From assembly GCA_024346835.1 (NCBI GenBank), contig AP024866.1, forward strand, positions 744,001 through 808,000: a stretch of 64,000 nt of DNA. The letters are read 5' to 3'. The DNA comes from Vibrio comitans (GTDB lineage Bacteria; Pseudomonadota; Gammaproteobacteria; Enterobacterales; Vibrionaceae). Shown here one piece after another: positions 37,878 to 45,363 of this stretch (its first letter is position 1; every line of letters begins with the position of its first letter). The notes beneath the pieces are model-generated. The model made no database searches. It was not told the origin of the DNA and saw only the letters and a list, made by a program, of their open reading frames with translations. A program made the translations under genes and the position numbers.

Positions 37878-38456
37878 ATGAAAAATAGACTATTTGCATC
37901 AATGCTTTTATTGATTTCCAGTTCTTCTATAGCGGGGATGGATCACTCAGGCTTGCGCGTTGGTGCTGGCTTAGCGTCAGACATGGGAATGTTCAAACTA
38001 GAGGACAAAGTTACAGGTTTTGATTCCGATCCTTCGGTCATTGTTGATGTTGGCTATGATTTTAATGACATCTTTGCCATTAATGTCAACGGCGCTGCAA
38101 CGGGCTTCAAGTGGGATCGTGGTAAACAGAAGTCTCAGTATATAGATACCGCCTACGAGGTAGCTGTGGCTGGCGAGGTAGGCTATACCAAGGTAACCGA
38201 ACGTGGGTTTACCATTAAGCCGTATGTTGCCCTAGGAGGTGTTTATTATAATAAGCAGGCGAACCTTCTTTTTACTGGTAATGATGGCGGGAGTGACGTG
38301 CGTGGCCGCGGCACAATTGGACTGAGGGTTTCGATAGATAATAAGCTCTATCTGGATGGTCGAATTCAGGCCACCAACGTAGCCTATGATGGTAAGCTTT
38401 CAGGCAAAGAAGATTTGTTAACTCAAGGTTTAGTCACCATAGGCTATAAATTCTAA
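37878..38456 (+). CDS. Ail/OmpX-like outer-membrane barrel, diverged paralogue B2
   Basis: A 192-residue member of the same family, clearly diverged from the A copies. It has a signal peptide (1-19, ending IAG), the strand pattern YDFNDIFAINVNGAATG and the ending LVTIGYKF. It has no conserved leader of its own; its ATG lies 17 bases after the A2 terminator, so it depends on readthrough or on a promoter within the short gap. A broken copy (B1) lies after A1. Confidence 0.78.
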   Translation: MKNRLFASMLLLISSSSIAGMDHSGLRVGAGLASDMGMFKLEDKVTGFDSDPSVIVDVGYDFNDIFAINVNGAATGFKWDRGKQKSQYIDTAYEVAVAGEVGYTKVTERGFTIKPYVALGGVYYNKQANLLFTGNDGGSDVRGRGTIGLRVSIDNKLYLDGRIQATNVAYDGKLSGKEDLLTQGLVTIGYKF

Positions 38457-38495
38457 GACTAGTAATTTAGAGTGATGAAATGGTATTTAAAATCA

Positions 38496-38530
38496 CCCCA
38501 ATAGTTGGATATCAATTATTGGGGTTTTTT
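38496..38530 (+). terminator. Terminator after B2
   Basis: CCCCAATA / TATTGGGG stem with an inner stem and six T; duplicate of that at 36950. Confidence 0.9.
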
Positions 38531-38612
38531 ATTGCCCAAATAAAATGAAATCCCCATCAACCATTGAAGACATGAGTATTCAATGTTGATTAGCTTCACA
38601 AAAACAGCACCA

Positions 38613-38622
38613 CCTATCGAAT
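38613..38622 (+). promoter_or_regulatory. CCTATCGAAT motif of barrel gene A3
   Basis: A second half-site TCTATCA begins at 38644, 31 bases after the matching base of the first. Confidence 0.4.
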
Positions 38623-38660
38623 ATGTTAATATTAACTATTTTCATCTATCATCCATACTC

Positions 38661-38738
38661 GCGTAAATTACACCTCAAGCCAAACAGGACTGGCAACGAA
38701 TCAAATGGAGGTAACTAAATTTTACGAGGTAATCAAAC
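38661..38738 (+). promoter_or_regulatory. Conserved 5' leader with GGA hairpin, barrel gene A3
   Basis: Hairpin at 38679-38694 and ATGGAGG at 38705-38711, as in A1 and A2. Confidence 0.5.
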
Positions 38739-39326
38739 ATGAAAAAATTAATTCTAGCTTCAACTCTTGCTCTAATGTCCGCGTCTTCTTTTGCAGCAGA
38801 CGATCACTCAGGCTTCCGCGTCGGTGGTGGTTTTGGTACTGATATTGGTAAGTATCAATTGCGTGACAATGTTGGTGGCGAGAAACAAGAAGCAGACCCA
38901 TCAGTAGTCCTAGAAGCTGGTTATGACTTTAACAGTATCTTTGCGATTAATGTTAAGGGGTCAGCAACAGGCCTTAAGTCTTACGAAAACAAAAAAGACA
39001 AAGGTGCTGGACTAGGTACAGCTTATGACCTAGCGGTAGAAGCAGAGGCAGGTTATACGTTTGTCACTCCTGGTGATGCTTCAATCAAACCTTATATCGC
39101 ATTGGGTGCAGTAGGTTTTGATAAGGACACCAGTGCTCTAATGCTAGGTGAAGATAAAGGCTCTGTACGTGCTCGTGGTGCGGCTGGTGTGCGTATGACA
39201 TTGGATAACGGTGTTTACTTTGACGGTCGTATCCAAGCAACAGACGTAACGGCTAAAGGCGACAAATTCAACGGTAAAGACGACTTACTTACTCAAGGTA
39301 TGGTTACCGTTGGTTATAAGTTCTAA
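38739..39326 (+). CDS. Ail/OmpX-like outer-membrane barrel, array copy A3
   Basis: A 195-residue protein identical to A1 but for one residue (Asn for Ser near position 44). Signal peptide, eight predicted strands and terminal VGYKF are intact. It is the last copy of the tandem array; no B gene follows, so the duplication breakpoint lies after its terminator. The DNA downstream (39.4-40.6 kb) is decayed and unrelated to the spacer seen after A1 and A2. Confidence 0.8.
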   Translation: MKKLILASTLALMSASSFAADDHSGFRVGGGFGTDIGKYQLRDNVGGEKQEADPSVVLEAGYDFNSIFAINVKGSATGLKSYENKKDKGAGLGTAYDLAVEAEAGYTFVTPGDASIKPYIALGAVGFDKDTSALMLGEDKGSVRARGAAGVRMTLDNGVYFDGRIQATDVTAKGDKFNGKDDLLTQGMVTVGYKF

Positions 39327-39359
39327 TTCAACTCTTGCGTTGATATGAATATCTTAATT

Positions 39360-39406
39360 TAGGCGATTACCTCGCCTAACCAGGGCCCCCGAAAGGGGGC
39401 TTTTTT
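39360..39406 (+). terminator. Two-hairpin 3' region and terminator of A3
   Basis: Same TAGGCGA/TCGCCTA and GCCCCC-GAAA-GGGGGC-T6 pair as after A1 and A2. Confidence 0.93.
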
Positions 39407-40290
39407 GTGGGCGGCGTTTCTTACCGAAATGAATTTATATATTGATAAGGCACGATAACTAGCTCAGCTACCCCTTTTCTAGACAGACCCATCTTGATTA
39501 CTCTCGTTCTAAAACGTCAGACCATCGTATGACTTGCCAACAAGGCCAAACAAAATACCTGAGAAAAGTCTTACTATGTTTAAACTGACTTTGAGCGTTC
39601 TATATACAGGTTAAACACAGTACAAATAGCAACGGTAATTTGGGAGAGGGTCAAACCTCTTTGTAAACGCTGCTTGGCGAAAATGATTGAGAACAGATAC
39701 TGAATTAAGAGGACTCTAGCTGATGAATGACAGACTCTACGTTATCTTCTCTGCCGGCTGATGGTTGCTAGAAGTAATAGATTATAAATCTATTAGGGGT
39801 ATAAGGGACGTGAAGATAGGGGCAACCTCTAGGTATGTTACCAAAGGGATATCTGTACATCGATATAGAGGTGTGTCTATGTCTAAGGATATTTAATATT
39901 GGTAGTACAAGGCAGATTGAAGAGCGATGCTATAAAGCTATCCAAAAAAGGGGGTAAGACGGATGCCAATAGGCATTAGCTAGAAGCTTACAGAATGCCT
40001 ACATGGGGGCTTGTCTCTGGATAGTGATAAGCGTCGAAATGAAATTGAACGGGCAGTGAACGGCTATTTAATTACTGGTTGGGATAGCCATATTGGTGCC
40101 AACTTATTCTAGGACGAGACAGGGTTACCATCCTCATTTACCATAGCAGATGGATACTCCTTTGATGTTTCTTCTCCTAAACTGCACTTCGAAACTAAGG
40201 TGACCCCCTTAGTAGAACTGCGCGGTAAACTGCAAAATTCGGTTTTGTTTATGAAGCAGATTGGGCGTGAAGATACACATAATTTAAGTT
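39407..40290. other. Decayed stretch with unrecognised coding fragments
   Basis: There is no intact gene. Short plus-strand fragments read like former coding sequence, for example GATSRYVTKGIS near 39805-39845 and ERAVNGYLITGWDSHIGAN near 40047-40105, each ended by stops or frameshifts. The second leads on through SFTIADGYSFDV near 40135-40170. I do not recognise their families. The whole stretch looks like a graveyard of old genes at the array's edge. Confidence 0.4.
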
Positions 40291-40295
40291 CGAGA

Positions 40296-40535
40296 ATGAT
40301 CTATAGCAATAGTCATGATGGAACTGCTACAACAGATTACTTCGTGGGCAATGCTTCCAAAATTTCTTTGTCAAGATGCAATAGAAAACGGTGAACTTGA
40401 GCATTTTTATGTTAATCCTACAGAATTGACCCGATCTAACCGGTGGTCGACAGAAATTAGTTGGCTCTCTGTAAACCAACTAATGCTGCGATGGACTTTA
40501 TTATTGATGAGTTGGCTAAACTGCCAGATCGATAG
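40296..40535 (+). pseudogene. Remnant of a LysR-family regulator (C-terminal half)
   Basis: Three frames must be joined. RMIYSNSHDG is read at about 40292-40325. The longest piece, QQITSWAMLPKFL ... STEISWLSVNQ, runs to about 40480. AMDFIIDELAKLPDR then runs to a TAG at 40533-40535. The SWAMLPKFL block matches the WAVLP motif of LysR effector domains, as in the intact regulator at 34801. The N-terminal DNA-binding half is not recognisable. It is nonfunctional. Confidence 0.6.
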
Positions 40536-40684
40536 ATTATATATAATAATCGTTCCAGTAGTTTTCTCTCACGATCTTATCAGATGATCATGGCAATAAA
40601 TAACCGGTTGATATAAATATTAACAACCAGAAGTGCTATATAAAAGAGTAGTAAATGTAATCTATTAAACTGTTAATTATAATG

Positions 40685-41497
40685 TTAGAAAGTATATTGC
40701 AGTGATAGCATTGGGCCACTAAAGTCTACACCTACATTAGCATTTAGCAGTGAATCACCATATTCTGCACCTATCTCATAATGATTATATGAGGCATTAA
40801 AAATCAATGAATCTGTTATTTGGTAATACGCACCAAAATTAAAGTCCATTAAGTGGCCATCAAATAATCGAGTTGATAGCATAAATGCTTCCAGGTGAGA
40901 TGTAAGTCCTAGATTTTGAGTAAGTTGATAGCTTCCCCGTATACCCACATTTGGCATTGGAGCAAGGGTGTTTTTCTTCCCTTTAGTGTTAAAACTCAGC
41001 CAATCTTGGCCACCTTCATTAATATTGGCGCTGATGCCACCTTGCCCCGATATTTGCATTAGGTGTAGGCCCAACATTGCGTCTAGATTAAAGTTATCTG
41101 TAGATATGATGCGATGAGCATAACCAATACGAGCGATATCTATATCTAGATTTATGTCTAACGTAGCGTTCGCCTTAAACTCACTACCGAGAATGTTAAT
41201 TGGATCACTGGATATGGTGGAGCGGGCGTGACGATGTAATGAGCGCCAGTCTGCATAGACACTATTACCACTATCAAAGTTATATTCAATCTTCACATAA
41301 GGCGAGAGGTTTTTTTCCGCTAAATCTAGGTGACTTTCGGCATCGAGTTTCATTTTGGCACCAAGGATTGGAACACCGAGCGATGCAGTACTGTTAGCAG
41401 AGTTGTACACGCCACCGAGGGTAACTGAAAGGTCGCCAGCATGGACGCTGCTTGTGAGTATACTTGCTGTGATTAACCATAGTTGGAGCTTTTTCAT
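40685..41497 (-). CDS. Predicted outer-membrane beta-barrel protein
   Basis: A 270-residue exported protein with signal peptide 1-20 (ending VHA). The mature part has about ten to twelve alternating strands (for example LSPYVKIEYNFDSGNSVYADW) and the terminal signature GPMLSLQYTF. I do not recognise the family with confidence. It is unrelated in sequence to the Ail-like array. The promoter region on the minus strand carries AACTATCGGC about 90 bases upstream, the motif seen before other island genes. Confidence 0.62.
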   Translation of the reverse strand: MKKLQLWLITASILTSSVHAGDLSVTLGGVYNSANSTASLGVPILGAKMKLDAESHLDLAEKNLSPYVKIEYNFDSGNSVYADWRSLHRHARSTISSDPINILGSEFKANATLDINLDIDIARIGYAHRIISTDNFNLDAMLGLHLMQISGQGGISANINEGGQDWLSFNTKGKKNTLAPMPNVGIRGSYQLTQNLGLTSHLEAFMLSTRLFDGHLMDFNFGAYYQITDSLIFNASYNHYEIGAEYGDSLLNANVGVDFSGPMLSLQYTF

Positions 41498-41811
41498 CTT
41501 TGCTTACTACCGTTCAATTTACTGAGTGTGCGCTTTAGCCTTTGGCTATATGCGAGTTTGTAAGTAAATATTACAGCGAGGATGCCGATAGTTGAAATTA
41601 GTAAGTATCGATAATGTCGATAAATAAAAAGGAGAGAAAAAGAAGAGAAGATCGAGTGGCTTTAGTATCAGTAGAGAGTATTCAGTTCTAGTACAGTTAG
41701 TTGACATTTTGTTTAGTCTAACTCGTTTAGACTGGTTAGAGGGCCGAATTATAGAGGGTTGTTGAAGGGTGAAACGAAGCGCTAAGTTAAGCGCCTCGTT
41801 CTAGGTGAGAG
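41498..41811. other. Promoter region and spacer between the barrel and PACE genes
   Basis: No gene is seen. It contains the minus-strand AACTATCGGC motif at 41584-41593 and TAAGTATCGATA-like sequence at 41602-41612. The rest is AT-rich with no clear hairpin; the PACE operon ends without an obvious strong terminator. Confidence 0.45.
41584..41593 (-). promoter_or_regulatory. AACTATCGGC motif upstream of the 40685-41497 barrel gene
   Basis: On the minus strand this matches the ACTATCGGC at 26931 and CTATCGGC at 36005; it lies 87 bases before the start codon. Confidence 0.38.
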
Positions 41812-42279
41812 TTAATTTACGGTACATATCGGTTGAAATGGAGTGGTGTTGATTGGAAATAGGCGGTCATAAACAAGGTTAAATACAGCCGAGTAAAACA
41901 AAGCATAAATGACGAAGCCGATATCAGCGATAAAAGCTTCAATGAAGGTCAAATTTAAGCTCAACGCAAGTACTGGAACTGTGACCGAAATTAATCCAAG
42001 TTCAAATAAAATTGCATGCATAATCCTTTGCTTTGAAGTTTTTTTACAGTGTCCTTGTTTATTATTAAGGTGTCGATCAAATAAGAAGTTAAATAACATG
42101 TTCCATGCCATTGCAAGTAATGACATCGCCATAGCAAGAATACCTACATGATGGCTGGCACCTTGGATAAATATCATGCCAATTGGTATTAAAGTAGCAA
42201 TTAACCCAACTTCAAAAAAGATAGTGTGACGAATTCTGTCCAAGAAAGAGCGATTGGTTTTAATATTGTTAGTACTCAT
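41812..42279 (-). CDS. PACE family efflux transporter (second of a tandem pair)
   Basis: A 155-residue inner-membrane protein with four helices in two bacterial transmembrane pair repeats (about residues 10-70 and 80-145). The functionally key glutamate of the AceI family is seen in FFEVGLI near residue 20, and its mirror in LFELGLI of the second repeat. Each repeat ends with the WNMLFNFLFDR / FNLVYDR pattern. The family exports biocides such as chlorhexidine and short diamines. It is 40 bases after another PACE gene on the same strand. Confidence 0.85.
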   Translation of the reverse strand: MSTNNIKTNRSFLDRIRHTIFFEVGLIATLIPIGMIFIQGASHHVGILAMAMSLLAMAWNMLFNFLFDRHLNNKQGHCKKTSKQRIMHAILFELGLISVTVPVLALSLNLTFIEAFIADIGFVIYALFYSAVFNLVYDRLFPINTTPFQPICTVN

Positions 42280-42319
42280 AATATATCTCTCATCTAATCG
42301 TTAATAATTTTAAATTGAC

Positions 42320-42745
42320 CTAGCAAAATTTATCGTAAAGAGCATTAGTAAAATAGGTGTAAGAAAATACAAGAGCGCTAAACCATAAGTCAGCGGACAT
42401 GACCTGCCAGAATGAAGAGTCGAGCATAGAAAAGAATATAGGCGCTGAAATAACAAGTAGTCCTACTTGGAACAATAGTGCATATACAAAACGACACTTA
42501 ACTGTTTTTTCTAAACTACGTCGCCATTTCCATAGATAGGTATCGAAACCAAAGCTGTAGGCTGCATTCCAAACGATGGCGGCTGTTATGAGTAGCAGTA
42601 TTTTGCCACTGACTAGGTTGATGTCTGCGAAATCGTCAATGAACACTGGTGCCACTAATAGCAAGATCCCACCTTCTAAAGTAAGAGCTCGCAGCAGTCT
42701 GCTTTTTAGTGGACGTATTGGTTGAGTGTAGGTTTGTTGGTTCAT
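42320..42745 (-). CDS. PACE family efflux transporter (first of a tandem pair)
   Basis: A 141-residue protein of the same four-helix family, with LEGGILLLVAP carrying the first-repeat glutamate and VWNAAYSFGFD closing the repeat. In the second repeat the matching glutamate is Gln (LFQVGLL), unlike its neighbour. The ATG at 42745 has a strong GAGGAGAA ribosome-binding site and is preferred to one 54 bases upstream. The two genes may form a heteromeric pump, as paired small multidrug transporters do. The promoter region has a CCTATC half-site on the minus strand. Confidence 0.85.
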   Translation of the reverse strand: MNQQTYTQPIRPLKSRLLRALTLEGGILLLVAPVFIDDFADINLVSGKILLLITAAIVWNAAYSFGFDTYLWKWRRSLEKTVKCRFVYALLFQVGLLVISAPIFFSMLDSSFWQVMSADLWFSALVFSYTYFTNALYDKFC

Positions 42746-42935
42746 GACTTTCTCCTCATTGATGGCGTTATTATCTAGTGCTAGATGAAATAGGTACAAT
42801 GATTAAGTATCGATTTTTCGGATAGGTCGGGCGCTCTTATAAAGGAAGTACGGTTTCCTACTATTCAGAGTTGTCTTGAAAATCTTATATATCGAAATTA
42901 TCGATGGTATTTATTTTCATCTATTTGACGTGTTT

Positions 42936-43013
42936 GCGTAAATTTCGCCTCAAGCCAAACGGATTGGCGGGGAACTACATGGAGGTATTTGTAGTTTTAT
43001 GAGGCAATCAAAC
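42936..43013 (+). promoter_or_regulatory. Conserved 5' leader with GGA hairpin, fourth barrel leader
   Basis: The hairpin GCCAA-ACGGA-TTGGC is at 42954-42968: the stem differs from the array leaders but stays paired, and the loop keeps GGA. ATGGAGG is at 42979-42985. Confidence 0.55.
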
Positions 43014-43619
43014 ATGAAAAAAATACTTTTAGCGTCAACGCTTGTTCTACTATCTGCACCTTCTTTCGCTGGCAGCGACAGTTCAGGCTTCCGTGTTGGT
43101 GGTGGTTTTGGTATGGACTTTGGCAATCATCAGCTTAGAGAATCTAGACGCGGTCCTTCTGTTGAAGCCGATCCAACCGTCGTCCTTGAGGCTGGTTATG
43201 ACTTTAACGATATCTTTGCTATCAATGTTAAAGGGTCTGCTACTGGCAATAAAATTTATGGGAACTCGAGAAGAGACAGAGGTAAATCATACAATCTAGG
43301 CACTACTTATGACCTAGCTGTAGAGGCTGAAGCGGGTTACACATTTAAGCTTGATCGTTCTACTTCAATCAAGCCATACCTAGCAGTAGGTGCGGTGGGT
43401 TACGATAAAGATACGACCGAATTTTTTCAATTTGAAGATGGTAAAGACAAGAACGCAATTAAGGCGCGCGGTGCACTGGGTGTTCGTATGACGTTAGGCA
43501 ATGGTGTTTATGTTGATGGTCGAGTTCAAGCAACGGACTTTTCACCGAAAAGCGGTGATTTTAACGCAAAAGATGACCTGTTAACTCAAGGTCTTTTAAC
43601 TGTGGGCTACAAGTTTTAA
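43014..43619 (+). CDS. Ail/OmpX-like outer-membrane barrel, paralogue C
   Basis: A 201-residue member of the barrel family with signal peptide 1-19 (ending SFA), the core YDFNDIFAINVKGSATG and the ending LLTVGYKF. It is more like the A copies than B is, but has longer loop insertions (RRGPSVEADP, SRRDRGKSYN). The start at 43014 is chosen by alignment with its paralogues; an ATG 15 bases earlier lies in the leader's ribosome-binding region. It carries the conserved leader and a terminator. Confidence 0.78.
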   Translation: MKKILLASTLVLLSAPSFAGSDSSGFRVGGGFGMDFGNHQLRESRRGPSVEADPTVVLEAGYDFNDIFAINVKGSATGNKIYGNSRRDRGKSYNLGTTYDLAVEAEAGYTFKLDRSTSIKPYLAVGAVGYDKDTTEFFQFEDGKDKNAIKARGALGVRMTLGNGVYVDGRVQATDFSPKSGDFNAKDDLLTQGLLTVGYKF

Positions 43620-43677
43620 CTCAATCATTGAGCCGTTACAAACATTCATTGTTAGGCGATTCTCTTGATTAATCAGT

Positions 43678-43698
43678 GCCCCGAAAGGGGGCTTTCTT
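43678..43698 (+). terminator. Terminator of barrel gene C
   Basis: GCCCC-GAAA-GGGGGC followed by TTTCTT, a variant of the array terminator. Confidence 0.8.
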
Positions 43699-43850
43699 GT
43701 TTTTGCAGTAAATATATATGTTCGACTCGACGAAGAAGTACTAGTGCGGACAAATCCGTTAAGAGCTAAATAATTATGAGTAAGGCACTCCTTATATACC
43801 CACCTATCTAGATTTTGCATGGGATCTATTTTCATTTTTTTGCATTGCTT

Positions 43851-43927
43851 ACGTAAATTACAGCGCTAGCCAACGGGACTGGCGCTTATTCAGATGGAGG
43901 CTTTTAAACTATTTACTAGGCAATTCA
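43851..43927 (+). promoter_or_regulatory. Conserved 5' leader with GGA hairpin, fifth barrel leader
   Basis: GCCA-ACGGGAC-TGGC at 43869-43883, extended by outer AGCGC/GCGCT pairing; ATGGAGG at 43894-43900. Flanking bases differ from the array leaders. Confidence 0.55.
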
Positions 43928-44497
43928 ATGAAAAAATTATTCTTAGCGTCCACTCTAGCAATTGTGTCCGCATCCTCTTTTGCTTCGGCCGATGACCAAT
44001 CTGGTTTTCGTATCGGTGGTGGTTTTGGTACCGATGTGGGTAAATACCAACTGAGCGAAGGCAACGTGTCTTCTGATCCAGTATTCATTTTAGAAGCCGG
44101 TTATGATTTCAATGAAATCTTTGCCTTAAATGTGAAGGGCAATATGACTAGCTATACAGATTATGGTGATAACCCCAAAAATTACCGTCCAACCTGGGAT
44201 CTTACCGTCGAAGGTGAGGCTGGCTATACTTTTACCATGGATAACGGTGTATCAATTAAGCCTTATGCGGCTTTAGGTGCAGTGGCTTTTGATTCTACAA
44301 CAAGCTCGGATTTGCTTGAGAGTGGCAGGAATGCAGTGCGAACACGCGGAGCGCTAGGTGCACGCATGACGCTGGATAGTGGTTTGTACTTTGACGGGCG
44401 CATTCAAGCAACAGACATATCGGTCAAGGGCGCTAAATTTGAAGGTAAAGATGATCTTCTTACACAAGCTATGCTTACAGTAGGTTATAAATTTTAA
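43928..44497 (+). CDS. Ail/OmpX-like outer-membrane barrel, paralogue D
   Basis: A 189-residue barrel of the same family. The signal peptide covers about 1-20 (ending SFASA), the core is YDFNEIFALNVKGN, and it ends AMLTVGYKF. Its second loop is shorter than in A copies and lacks the EKQEA insertion. It has its own leader and a strong terminator, so it is a separate transcription unit. Confidence 0.78.
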   Translation: MKKLFLASTLAIVSASSFASADDQSGFRIGGGFGTDVGKYQLSEGNVSSDPVFILEAGYDFNEIFALNVKGNMTSYTDYGDNPKNYRPTWDLTVEGEAGYTFTMDNGVSIKPYAALGAVAFDSTTSSDLLESGRNAVRTRGALGARMTLDSGLYFDGRIQATDISVKGAKFEGKDDLLTQAMLTVGYKF

Positions 44498-44539
44498 AAA
44501 TAGTGGGCTAATCGGTAAAACTGAGCGCTCATGAGACAG

Positions 44540-44563
44540 GCCTCCTTTGTGGAGGCTTTTTTT
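44540..44563 (+). terminator. Terminator of barrel gene D
   Basis: GCCTCC-TTTGT-GGAGGC followed by seven T. Confidence 0.92.
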
Positions 44564-44680
44564 ATGTCTGGGAATCAGTATGCCTAACAAGCTATGAATT
44601 GCTTAGTGGTGGGAGTGCACTCGACATAGTGACCTATCGGTGTGGAGGATAGATGTTAATTTAAAGGATTGTGAGTACAA

Positions 44681-44757
44681 GGGTAAATTACCGACCTAAA
44701 TCAAACAGGATTGTTCGTGAGAAAACGGAGTTCATATAGATTCACGAGGTATGTATC
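44681..44757 (+). promoter_or_regulatory. Diverged 5' leader of barrel gene E
   Basis: Keeps GGTAAATTAC, CAAACAGGATTG (44702-44713; a three-pair stem with the AGGA loop) and an upstream CGGAG at 44726-44730, then CACGAGG before the ATG. The upstream ATG seen in the other leaders is missing, but the GGA is kept. Confidence 0.45.
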
Positions 44758-45321
44758 ATGAAAAAATGTATTCTAGCTTCAGCTTTAATCCTTGCATCTT
44801 CTACTGTGGTTTCCGCTGATTATCTTGGTTTGCGTGTTGGTGGTGGTTTGGGTACGGGAAACTATTTGCTACAGGATACGGGAACTCCGGAAACCAGTAT
44901 CAGTACAGATCCCTCCGTTGTTCTAGAAGTTGGGTACGATTTCAATGATATATTTGCCTTCAATGTTAAAGGAGCAGGTGCCAATTTAAAATCTAATCCA
45001 ACTCAGGATAAGGGTACTATCTATGAGTTAGCTCTTGAAGCTGAGGTTGGCTACACCTTTTTGTTTGACGACGATACCTTAATTAAGCCCTACGTTGCCG
45101 CAGGTGTTGTCACATTTGATAAAGAGACAAGTAAGATGCTAGGCGAGAACAGCTACGCCGAAACTGCTCGCGGTGCGATAGGGGTTAGAACGATATTGGA
45201 TAGCGGTATCTATTTCGATGGGCGTATTCAATCTACAGACTTTACCGAAAAAGGGAAAAGTTTATCTAGCAAACTAGACCTGTTGACTGAAGGCCGTATT
45301 ACGGTTGGGTATCGCTTCTAA
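44758..45321 (+). CDS. Ail/OmpX-like outer-membrane barrel, paralogue E
   Basis: A 187-residue barrel, the most diverged family member with a leader. Signal peptide about 1-20 (ending VSA), core YDFNDIFAFNVKGAG, ending RITVGYRF (Arg for Lys in the last motif). CCTATCGG lies 125 bases upstream. It converges on a LysR gene; I see no strong terminator in the 42-base gap. Confidence 0.77.
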   Translation: MKKCILASALILASSTVVSADYLGLRVGGGLGTGNYLLQDTGTPETSISTDPSVVLEVGYDFNDIFAFNVKGAGANLKSNPTQDKGTIYELALEAEVGYTFLFDDDTLIKPYVAAGVVTFDKETSKMLGENSYAETARGAIGVRTILDSGIYFDGRIQSTDFTEKGKSLSSKLDLLTEGRITVGYRF

Positions 45322-45363
45322 GGAGACTTTATCTTATTAAAAAGTGAAGGTTGAGTATAAAAT

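Noticed and set aside
36130..39326. The barrel array as a possible CRISPR-like or phase-variable cassette repeat
   Set aside because: The repeats are whole genes with leaders and terminators, with no short spacers, recombinase gene or invertible ends nearby; simple tandem gene duplication fits.
40685..41497. Assignment of this barrel to a named TIGR outer-membrane family
   Set aside because: Length and ending fit a barrel, but I could not match diagnostic motifs by eye, so only the general call is given.
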